A stretch of 64,000 nucleotides of DNA, taken from assembly GCA_002005505.1 (NCBI GenBank), contig KV908548.1, forward strand, positions 1-64,000, read 5' to 3'. The position numbers and the translations under genes were made by a program. Below are positions 56,046 to 64,000 of the stretch, one piece after another. Numbering within the stretch: position 1 is the first letter of the stretch; each line of letters opens with the position of its first letter. Below the pieces are notes generated by a model that ran no database searches, was not told the DNA's origin, and worked only from the letters and a program-made list of their open reading frames with translations. Source of the DNA: Botryococcus braunii. Its lineage: Eukaryota; Chlorophyta; Trebouxiophyceae.

Positions 56046-56776
56046 TGTACAATTCTGAACTCGGCGTTTCCTGTATGTCCCGGCACGAAGGGTGTTTAGT
56101 CCGGCGACACTCTTGTTGTATGTCGGTTAACAAGCACTGGCGACTGTGAGTGAGATGACTTGACTGGCAACAGTTGAACGACAAACACCCGAAGTGCTTT
56201 TGATGTCCCAATCAAGTCTTACAATGCTTATTGCTCTCTCTCATCACTCAGCAATTCAAACTACTCTATCTACGAAGTTACTGATAGTCTGCATTACCGA
56301 TGTCCGATGAGCTAAAACAGTAGCACCTTTCTAATACACATTCTCTAGACCCTTTCCTAATCCATTGTTCTTGTGCACGTACTGTCATGACAACAGTTTA
56401 CCTGTATGACCCGGCACGAGGGTGTTTAGTCTGGCGACACTCTTGTTGTATGTCGGTTAACAAGCAGTGGCGACTGTGAGTGAGATGACTTGACTGGCAA
56501 CAGTTGAACGACAAACACCCGAAGTACTTTTGATGTCCCAATCAAGTGCCTCATCCCTTCGAGCCAGGAGCATATAGCCTTTCGAGCAAACCGTGTCTGA
56601 TTACTTCATCCTCCCTCATCAGCGTAAAATTGGTCTAGATTGGTTCTGGCAGAACTCCTAGGTTCTGCCACCTATAACTCATTCTAATGAGTGTTCTCAC
56701 TGGTAATTGGAGCTGATCTGGCCACCATTACTCTTCTGAGGGAAAGGCACCAAAATGTTCTTTCACTATTATAACA
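56046..56776 (-). mobile_element. Cop2 5' LTR
   Basis: 731 bp with an internal repeat (about 56064-56216 and 56400-56548). The sequence between the shared ends is clearly a different subtype from the 3' LTR: for example, CGACACTCTTGTTGTATGTCGG replaces the CTCTTGCTGTGTGTCGAG type. The TGGCAGAAC…GTTCTGCCA hairpin is kept with a different centre. Confidence 0.88.
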
Positions 56777-57136
56777 GGAAGGTACTTGCTTTCAGCCGTC
56801 AGGAGCTTATCCGTGTGTAGATGCTCATTGACAGATCAACATGTAACGGAACTGGTTTGGAAAGAGCTTGGGCACATAATGATGCCAGTCTTGTTCATGC
56901 AGTTGCATGTGTCTAAAGAGAAGACCGTCGCCAAGGACTGTAGCTGGAGAGGCACGAACTTACGACCTGTCTGCTTGCTTACAGGATACGCCACTGCCCA
57001 TAACCTTTTACAGGGTTGTGGGCCCACGCCCTTCCAGCTGAGCCAAGGGCAGACAGGAGTGCATGGCATCATCGGATGCATCTGTACTGGGTTTTCCACG
57101 GACTCGCCTGACGGCACGAACAAGTAAAAAACGTCT
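56777..57136 (+). mobile_element. Remnant of another copia LTR end and primer site
   Basis: Near 56985-57035 the sequence reads GGATACGCCACTGCCCATAACC, then TTTTACA, then GGGTTGTGGGCCCACG. This mirrors the Cop1 LTR end and half-tRNA primer site with changes. The segment from 56777 also resembles one arm of the inverted repeat at 46327. No coding frame is present. Confidence 0.5.
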
Positions 57137-58248
57137 GGGGTTAAGAAATGGGACAGTATGGGACGGGGATGGGGCCCCGTCCCATATGGTCCATTGGACC
57201 TCGACAGGGATGCGGCTCGTCCCATCCCCGTCAAGTATTGGCCGCCAAATTGGGACAAAGATGGGTGAGCCCCATCCCGGTCGAGGTCCTATGGACCGTA
57301 TGTGACGGGTACCTGTGTGTCAATATTTGACCACCCCAGATGGAACCTGAACTGATAAGCCCCATCCCTGTCGAGGTCCCATGGGCCGGGTTGGTCGGGT
57401 GCGTTTGTGTCAATTATGGGCCGCCTTGGATGGGACCTGAACTGATGAGCCCCATTCGGGCCGTATTGGACGGGTTCCTGTGTGTCAATTTTGGACCGCC
57501 TTGCATAGGACCAGAACTAAGAAGCCCCATCCGGGTCGAGGTCCCATGGGCCGTATGGGTCGGCTACATGTGTGTCAATATTGGATAGCCCCATATCCGA
57601 CTTGAAATGATGAGCCCCATCCCGGTCAAGGTCCCATGGGCCGGGTTGGTCGGGTGCGTTTGTGTCAATTATGGGCCGCCTTGGATGGGACCTGAACTGA
57701 TGAGCCCCATTCGGGTCGAGGTTCCATGGGCCGTACTGGACAGGTACGTGTGTGTCAATTTTAAACTGCCTTGCATGGGACCTGAACCAAGAAGCCCCAT
57801 CCGGGTCGAGGTCCCATGGGCCGTATTGGCCGGGTACATGTGTGTCAATATTGGACCGCCCCAGATGGTACCTGAATTGAGGAGCCCCATCCCGGTCGAG
57901 GTCCCATGGGCCGTACTGGTCGGGTACCTGTGTGTCAGTTTTGGACCACCTCGGTTGGGACCCAAATTGACGAGCCTCATCCCGGTTGAGGTTCTATGGG
58001 CCGGATTGGTCGGGTACATTTGTGGTAGTTATGGGCCGCCTTGGATGGGATGTGAATTGACGAGCCCCATCTCTGTCGAGGTTCTATGGGCCGGATCGGA
58101 CGGCTACATTTCCTGTCAGTTTTGGACAGGCTTGGATGGGACAGGGCTTGGATGGGACAGGCTTAGATGGAACAGCAATTGACGAGCCCCATTCTGGTCG
58201 ACTTTTCACGGGCCCGAGACGAACGGGAATGTTGATTCTTAACCCATG
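57137..58248. repeat. Minisatellite of ~90-bp units bounded by inverted repeats
   Basis: About ten units with a core like GTCCCATGGGCCGTATTGG (for example near 57543, 57633, 57725, 57813, 57903, 57993, 58083), spaced about 90 bp. GGGTTAAGAA near 57142 and TTCTTAACCC near 58234 form 10-bp inverted ends. Because 90 is a multiple of three, long frames such as 57607-58182 stay open as 30-residue repeats; I do not regard them as genes. Confidence 0.85.
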
Positions 58249-59415
58249 AATTCTACGGTCCTTTTTATGTCGTGTTTGTTGCTACATAGTCCAGATATAT
58301 GTTGACTGCTTATACAGTCATAAAACAAGAGCGAGCAAGGAGTGTTTGAAAGGGCAGCCGCACAATGAATCACATTTGCATCGTCATAGATTACATGTTG
58401 CAACAAGTGTGTTGCAATGAAAATGTTGTCGTGCTTGTTAACGACGCATTGTGAAGGTTTGGTGTTCCCTCCCGTTTGTCCCATTAAACTGAACAGTCGG
58501 CTTCCGTGATATCCAATACAAAAAATAGTTGAAAATAATCTCTGGTGTCCATGCGACATAACGCTTTCTACATTGAGATGCAATGCTATTACCATGCAAC
58601 AACTACTAGTACTTACACTATATAGTATATATATAATGCCAAATATGTTCTTGGCATATACACCAGAGCAAAACTCGAACGAAAACCAATGACCACGACT
58701 GAGCACAAATTGCTAGACTCCTAGCAGTTCTATACTTGATGAACAATGGCGTATACGCCTTTTCCCGTGAGCTGCCCTACGGAGAATTCTTTCGAAAGGT
58801 CTTGTTGCCCTTGGTAAGATGGATGTGAGCCGTAGCTCAATTGCCACATTCTGATTGGTGGTCGAGCAAGGGATTGAAGAGTGAATTCATACCTATGACA
58901 GTGCCCCGTTGTACAGAATCTACCTAAGAAGATAATGAAGGCGTTACCACAAAACCCAAGCTCAGATAAACAGCGATCCGGATCGGTTCGATGAGAATCG
59001 CTTTTCAACTGTCGTGGCGCCGGCGTGGTGAAAAACCTGGAAAGGATGGGGTGGTGAAAAAAACCTGCTAGAGGTAGGCTATCTTGTTTATTGTATGCAA
59101 GGTGTCAATAGTTCATTCTGCTGATCCAGAGCAGGATCCTCGAAGAATAATAATAATTGTCTTAGAGGACATCCTGATTTTTTTCATGGCGTCCAAGTTA
59201 AAAGCTTGGGTCCATAGATGGTCCCTTGCATTATTGTCTGACTTCTGAAATGGAGTCCCTACGAACCATAACAATGACTTAAAAAGCGTGCTCTGTGAAG
59301 TTGAAGCCGGGCATGCAACTGAGATTGAATGCACAATGGCAATGGGAAGCAGGTCACCTTAAGGAAGCTTCCATTGTCGATGTTATCAAACGTTTAGGTC
59401 TCTCGGCACTACGGG
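58249..59415. other. Unassigned sequence between minisatellite and TRIM-2
   Basis: No recognisable transposon domain, LTR or exon series. Minus-strand frames at 58239-58706 (155 codons) and 58730-59008 (92 codons) have no motif I can identify and look like chance frames. An AT-rich stretch near 58615-58640 has a TATATATA run. Confidence 0.4.
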
Positions 59416-59999
59416 TGTAACGACTATCGGGCGATCTCCGATAGTCGGAGCCCTACTTAACCGCTGAGCAATGCCGATAAACACCGATCGCACCTTTTAG
59501 GCACGTGGCACACCCGGCCTAGTTGGTAGGATTCCTCCGAGGGACCTCGCAGTCCCGGGTACGAATCCCGGTCATTACATTTGGTATCTGCGAGCAGGAA
59601 ACCCATTTTCCTCTCGCATTGCGATCACGCGGTGCGACGCGCCTGCCCACAAGGGGGATGGGATTCCAGGCCGTAACATCCGGACGCAATCTTCCAACGG
59701 ACCCTCTGTAACGGACAGTCCTTATCCATGGGCTCACTCACCAACCACCACCCACGTGTAGGGCACGTGGACCATCCACCAATTCTCCGTTCCCAGGCAC
59801 AATCGAGGACGATTGTGGTCTAAGAGGGGGAGAAATGTAACGACTATCGGGCGATGCCCGATAGTCGGAGCCCTACTTAACCGCTGAGCAATGCCGATAA
59901 ACACCGATCGTACCTTTTAGGCACGTGGCACACCCGGCCTAGTTGGTAGGATTCCTCCGAGGGACCTCGCAGTCCCGGGTACGAATCCCGGTCGTTACA
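59416..59999 (+). mobile_element. TRIM-2, complete miniature LTR element
   Basis: Two 164-bp repeats (59416-59579 and 59836-59999) begin TGTAACGACT and end GTCATTACA or GTCGTTACA. Between them are 256 bp with no coding frame, opening with TTGGTATCTGCGA (primer site, one change from TGGTATCGGCGA) and closing with CTAAGAGGGGGAGAAA (polypurine tract). In total 584 bp. The LTR 5' end forms a hairpin, perfect in the second copy (CGACTATCGGGC-GAT-GCCCGATAGTCG). No target duplication is visible. Confidence 0.9.
59511..59573 (+). promoter_or_regulatory. tRNA-like Pol III box module in TRIM-2 LTR
   Basis: An A-box-like GGCCTAGTTGG at 59516-59526 and a B-box-like GGTACGAATCC at 59558-59568, about 31 bp apart. 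The T-arm has a perfect 5-bp stem (CCGGG 59555-59559, CCCGG 59567-59571) around the 7-nt loop TACGAAT. The acceptor stem is absent. The module repeats in the 3' LTR (59936-59946 and 59978-59988). The sequence differs from the TRIM-1 module, but the position at the LTR 3' end is the same. Confidence 0.68.
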
Positions 60000-60024
60000 T
60001 TTGGTATCGGCGACCCAAAACAAA
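60000..60024 (+). mobile_element. Primer site after the second TRIM-2 LTR
   Basis: TTTGGTATCGGCGACCC follows the 3' repeat as if another element began here. It breaks off at the inverted Gyp3 LTR. This suggests a former tandem (LTR-internal-LTR-internal) produced by LTR recombination. Confidence 0.65.
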
Positions 60025-60194
60025 TGTAATGATCTAGGAAATTCACGAAGACAAAGGCTAGATGCAAGGTCTAAGACAAAGGCTCGTGTGAGAATGACCT
60101 CACACAGGTGCTTACCGAGTCGTATGCACCCTCGTGGTCGAGGACCACGTGAGACCCGTATCCGACGGGTGGACGTATCCGGAAGTACGTTACA
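60025..60194 (-). mobile_element. Gyp3 3' LTR
   Basis: 170 bp on the minus strand, from TGTAACGTAC to ATCATTACA. The inferred boundaries rest on the TG/CA rule and the adjacent polypurine tract AAGAGGGGGAGAAA, which is identical to that of TRIM-2. GACAAAGGCT occurs twice inside. No tRNA-like boxes are seen. Confidence 0.75.
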
Positions 60195-60213
60195 TTTCTC
60201 CCCCTCTTAGCTA

Positions 60214-60586
60214 GCCGAGCTCCTGGGAGGCTAACAAAGGGTGAGTGTGGAAGGCTCACTGTAACACATCCACAAGATGGTGAGCTGATGAGCGACGACC
60301 CGAAGACACCAAGCCCGAGGACTTGGGTTCGAACTTGCCTTGGGTGTACTGAGTAATAAGCCCGCAGTGAACGGGGTAACGCCGGCCACAGGCCAAACGC
60401 CACTGATTCGAAGAGCTAAGTCACTACAGCAGTAAGACACAGCTTATGCTGGGACTCGAGGGAGTGGGCGTAGGAAGGCTAGCACTTGACCTGCAAGTCG
60501 GAAGGATACTCGGTGCACTCGAGTATGCGGCTAAATAACCACGACCCTCCCGCAGGCGCGGGGGCTCAAGGCCGCTGATGAACCTC
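60214..60586 (-). other. Gyp3 noncoding segment between pol and the polypurine tract
   Basis: About 370 bp with no conserved domain in any frame. It is the normal place for a 3' untranslated region of the element. Confidence 0.6.
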
Positions 60587-61998
60587 CTATGTCGGTGCGT
60601 TGCGACCGACTGTGTCCCAGTACCTCTTGAGCACTTCAGGAGCATTGGTCAAATTCCCTTGTGGTTCCCAAGTATTGTGTTCCGGAGAGTGACCTTCCAC
60701 TGGACGAGGTACTCGTACTTGGCGGGCTACGATGGAGTCCATCTCGTATTCCTCTTCTCCAAGGAGAAGTTCCGCTGGGGGCGGTGGTTGAACTGATCCA
60801 TCCCTACGGTAGGGTTCCAACTTGGATACATGAAAGACATCATGTATTCTCCAGCGTGCAGGCAGAACTAGCTCATAAGCTTGTTTGCCAATGCGCTTGT
60901 GGACTTGGAATGGACCTACCCAGCGAGGGAGGAGTTTTGGAGTGCCTTGCTTAAAACGTAGGTGCTTGGAGGACAGAAGGACCCAATCCCCTGGTGAGAA
61001 CTGGAGATCCCTACGTTTTGTGTTGGCTGCCTGTGCCCGTCGGTTGGTGGCTACCCGGTGTACCATCCGAGCTTCATTGATCAAACGCTGCATGCGCTGA
61101 ACGAAGCCGGCTGCGCTCGGAACCCGTAGGTTGGGTAGGAGCGTGGCTGGGAGGTATGGATGATGCCCGTAGTTGAGCATGAATGGAGTAGTTCCTGTGC
61201 TCTGATGGTCTGCGTTGTTGATAGCAAACTCGGCGCAGGACAACTTGGTGTCCCAGTCAGTTTGGCTGGACGACACGTACATGCGTAGCATGTCTTCCAG
61301 TACCCGGTTGGTCCTTTCTGTCTGACCGTCCGTTTGAGGGTGGTAGGCAGTGGACATGGCCTGTTTGGTACCGAGTATCTCGCACAAAGCCTTGGTGAAG
61401 TGGCTGGTGAAGAGTGGATCTCTGTCAGACACTATCACTTGGGGGACCCCATGCAACTTCCATACGTTGTCAACGTACAGGCGTGCCGTTTGCTCCGCTG
61501 TCGCTTGCGACGTGGTTGGCACCACATGGACCATCTTGGAGAGTTTGTCCACGATGACGAAGATGGCATCGTGGCCGCGCTCTGTGGACGGTCGTTGCGT
61601 GATGAAGTCCATCGTGACTGTATGCCAAGGAGCCAAGGGTAACCCCAGAGGTTGCAGGAGACCAGCTGGTTTGAGGTTCCTGGCTTTGTTCTTTTGGCAC
61701 AGATGGCATGTGGTGACATACCTCTCCACTTCCTGAGTCATAGAAGGCCACCAGTAATGGCGGGTTATGAGCTTCAGGGTCTTCCGAACACCTTGGTGTC
61801 CAGCGTATGGGCTGTCATGCATTTCCTTAAGGAGAAGGGTTCGCAACCCAAATGCATCGGGTACGGCAACTTTGCCGTCGTGTAGGAAGAGACCCTCGTG
61901 TGGGAGGAGACCCTTCAAGTTGTCAGCATCCTGGAACCATGGGTCCACAGAATAACCTTGCACGAACTTGTCTTTCCATGACAGGCTCGTGGGCTCTC
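60587..61998 (-). pseudogene. Gyp3 integrase with scrambled chromodomain
   Basis: A frame of about 458 codons (61963 to 60587). The integrase zinc domain (HDSPYAGHQGVRKTLK…CHLCQKNK) is followed by the DDE core, with D in TMDFITQRP, D in VIVSDRDPLF and E in QTERTNRVLEDML. The GPY/F module comes next (LLPRWVGPFQVHKRIG). The C-terminal chromodomain starts EYEMDSIVA and ends EHNTWEPQGNL, but its middle is read out of frame: the expected KYEYLVQWKG appears one frame over at about 60694-60727, between two compensating indels. Integrase itself looks intact. Confidence 0.88.
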
Positions 61999-62890
61999 CC
62001 CCCCCCCCCCCCTGAAGTCACACCGGAACGGAGGACGGCAGATAGGGATGGACTCGGTAGACAGGGAGAGTCAGGGGGTGCTAAGACCCCAGATGCCACA
62101 ATGGCATTGACAAAGCCACACGGTGGAGTGTAATCACTGCCGAGGGCAGGGTGACGACTGAGGGCATCAGCTACCACATTGGACTTGCCAGCAACGTGAT
62201 CCCAACGGAAGTGGAACCTGGAAAGGAACTCAGCCCAACGTGTTTGACGTCGGCTAAGGGTAGGAAGCGAGTCCAGGTAGGTGATGGCTTTGTGGTCTGT
62301 GACGTCCCGGAACTCAGGAGCACCTTCAAGGTAGCAGCGCCATACAGTGAGGGCGTGCACCACAGCCAGGAGCTCTTGTTCCCCAGTGGCATAGTTGATT
62401 TCCGCAGGTGTGAGACCTCGGCTTTCGAAGGCCACTGGACGACCATTTTGATAGAGCACGGCCCCGAGCCCATGAAGGGAGGCATCAGTGTGCACTTCAA
62501 ATGGTTGAGAGAAATCAGGGAAAGCTAGGCAGGGAGTAGTGGTCAAGGCTTGCTTGATGGCTTGGAAAGCAGCAGCGCAAGCAGGAGACCAGACCCAAGC
62601 CACACCTTTACGAGAAAGGCGGTGGAGAGGGGAAGCCAGCATCGCAAAGTTACGAATGAACTTGCGGAAGTAGGTGGCTAAGCCCAGGAAGGACCGTAGG
62701 TGACTGAGATTCCTAGGAGTAGGAAAATCAGCTACGGCAGCTGTCTTACGGGGATCCACTTTGATTCCATCCGCAGACACCACATGACCCAAGTACGTGA
62801 CTTCGGGCTGGGCGAAGGAGCATTTCTTGAGATTGGCATAGAGCTGATGCTCTCGCAAAAGGTCCAGAACCTTTTGCAGGTGTTCACGAT
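61999..62890 (-). pseudogene. Gyp3 RT thumb and RNase H
   Basis: The frame from 62858 ([15 protein letters not shown]) covers the RT thumb and RNase H (FEVHTDASLHGLGAVLYQ, GEQELLAVVHALTVWR, VTDHKAITYL). It joins the upstream RT only through a one-base deletion near 62900, just after [11 protein letters not shown]. At its other end the frame is lost in a run of about 14 C at 61999-62012, a likely slippage site. Catalytic residues are present. Confidence 0.87.
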
Positions 62891-64000
62891 GCTCCTCAGA
62901 GTTTTACTATAGATGAGGATATCATCCAAGTAAACCAGGACAAACTTGTGGAGGTATGGGCGGAAGATTGTATTCATAACAGTTTGGAAAGTGGCTGGTG
63001 CATTGGTGAGACCGAAGGGTAAGACTTTCCATTGATACAAGCCCATAGGAGTCCTGAAAGCAGTTTTCGGAACATCCTCCTCAGTGATCCGGATCTGGTG
63101 GTACCCAGAGGTGAGATCCAGACTGGTGAAGACAGTGGAGCCTTGGAGTTGGTCAAGAGTATCATCTATGCGTGGCATAGGGTACTTGTTCTTGACAGTG
63201 AGTTTGTTAAGTGCGCGATAGTCGATGACCATGCGCAAGCTCCCGTCTTTCTTTTGGACAAAGAGGATAGGTGCTCCATATGGTGACGTGGAAGGCTCTA
63301 TGGATCCATTTTCCAAAAGCAGTTTGGTTTGTCTCTCTGTTTCAAGGAACTCAGCGCGAGAGAGACGGTAGAGTGGTCGAGAAGGAGGTTTGCCATGTGG
63401 GTAAATCAGAGGGATTGTGTGAGAGATTCCAGGACGGTCTGGGGGTAACCCAGGTACCTCGTCCGGAAAGACATCAGCATACCCCTTGAGTATATCATCG
63501 ACCAGAGATGGTCCAGACATGGCAGACTCGTCGACTTTGGTTACAGTGGAAAGGAAAGACTTACATCCTGAACGGACTAAGCGTTTAGCCTTCACTGCAG
63601 AGATGACCAACACCTTAGTCTCCTGACACCAGCTGCCAGGGCAAGGCTTGTCCAAAGGTGCACACCGTAAAACAAATGGCTTTGCTTTGTTCGTGTAACC
63701 TCTGATGGTCAGCTCATCGAAGTCCAACTGAGCACGACAACGACGTAACCACGGGTTGCCCAAGATGAGAGTCCAATCCATAGCTAAGTCTAACACAACA
63801 CAAGGAACCCTTGTGGAACGTTGACCCTAGACGGTAACGGACACTGTGACTTGGCCCATATGGTTGACGCGCGTCCCATTGGCTAATTGTAGCTGTGGGT
63901 GCACATTTCCCCGTGGGGACACTTCCAATGCATGCTTCTTCACGAAGGCGGAGCTGATGACGTTACACGCCGCTCCGGAGTCGAAGAGGATGTGGCCATG
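62891..64000 (-). pseudogene. Gyp3 protease and RT palm
   Basis: From the window edge inward: aspartic protease with GHILFDSGAACNVI (about 63960-63998), an in-frame TAG near 63828, then [15 protein letters not shown] and RT with [39 protein letters not shown] and an intact YLDD ([12 protein letters not shown], about 62905-62945). The protease stop probably replaced a Gln codon (CAG to TAG). Gag is outside the window. Confidence 0.87.

Larger units (their letters stand above)
49459..56776 (-). mobile_element. Cop2, near-complete copia element with mismatched LTRs
   Basis: A minus-strand relative of Cop1: 5' LTR 56046-56776 (731 bp), primer site, ORF0, gag-pol in three main pieces, polypurine tract (complement of 50183-50200) and 3' LTR 49459-50182 (724 bp). 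The LTRs share their ends (TGTTATAATAGT and TTGTACA) but differ widely inside. The flanking pentamers GATTT and GGAAG do not match. It is inserted in or joined to Gyp2 integrase on one side only. Confidence 0.92.
60025..64000 (-). mobile_element. Gyp3, 3' part of a chromovirus, runs off the window
   Basis: Minus-strand Ty3/gypsy element: protease, RT, RNase H, integrase, degraded chromodomain, ~370 bp noncoding (60214-60586), polypurine tract (complement of 60195-60213), and a short 3' LTR. Gag and the 5' LTR lie beyond 64000. Sequence identity with Gyp1 and Gyp2 is low outside catalytic motifs. Confidence 0.92.

Noticed and set aside
55981..56211. N-terminal extension of Cop2 ORF0 to 56211
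   Set aside because: It runs through the primer site into the LTR and has no counterpart in Cop1; the ATG at 55980 matches the Cop1 start.
57607..58182. 191-codon repeat protein in the minisatellite
   Set aside because: The unit is ~90 bp, so the frame stays open by arithmetic. Neighbouring frames and the other strand are also open, and units vary without codon bias.
58239..58706. 155-codon minus-strand frame as a host gene
   Set aside because: No motif, Cys/His/Ser-rich composition typical of chance frames in AT-rich DNA, no splice-like neighbours.

Overview
This is a nuclear window from a eukaryotic genome that consists almost entirely of LTR retrotransposons and their debris. I see no prokaryotic feature. 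Short exons with GT-AG borders, half-tRNA priming sites, chromodomain integrases and TRIM elements fit a green-lineage genome (land plant or streptophyte alga). That placement is an inference; the best hint is a 17-nt copia primer site that matches plant initiator tRNA-Met as I remember it.

Layout: (1) 1-30330 holds six degraded copies (A-F) of one Ty3/gypsy family, here Gyp1, in the order A+ B+ C- D- E+ F+, separated by ~380-490 bp LTRs. Every copy lacks the second half of integrase, and four share an amber codon in the reverse-transcriptase YLDD motif. A TRIM element (TRIM-1) with a tRNA-like module in its 155-bp LTRs, plus an inverted partial copy, interrupts copy F. (2) 30335-31405 is a deleted copia fragment (Cop3). 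It is followed by poly-A, a 272-bp direct duplication and a (GA)n tract. (3) 33770-41188 is a complete, young copia element (Cop1): 692-bp LTRs, ACTTC target duplications, an intact 1800-residue gag-pol, and an extra upstream ORF here called ORF0. (4) 41442-47440 holds two divergent, intron-containing genes. The minus-strand one resembles a zinc-finger DNA transposase (Plavaka/KDZ type, tentative). (5) 47516-49458 is the 3' end of a chromodomain gypsy element (Gyp2). (6) 49459-56776 is a second copia (Cop2) with mismatched LTRs; it again carries ORF0. (7) 56777-58248 has a copia LTR/primer-site remnant and a ~90-bp minisatellite bounded by short inverted repeats. (8) 59416-59999 is a second TRIM (TRIM-2), also with a tRNA-like LTR. 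(9) 60025-64000 is the 3' part of a chromovirus (Gyp3, minus strand) that runs off the window end.

How the parts relate: Cop1 is the only element that looks coding-competent. Gyp1 cannot encode a full integrase. The two TRIMs encode nothing but share the primer site TGGTATCGGCGA and LTR-end motifs with the gypsy families (TGTAGTG with Gyp1, TGTAACG with Gyp2/Gyp3), so they are plausible passengers of gypsy machinery. The most novel-looking items are the tRNA-like (A-box/B-box) LTRs of both TRIMs, and the conserved ORF0 ahead of gag-pol in two diverged copia elements.
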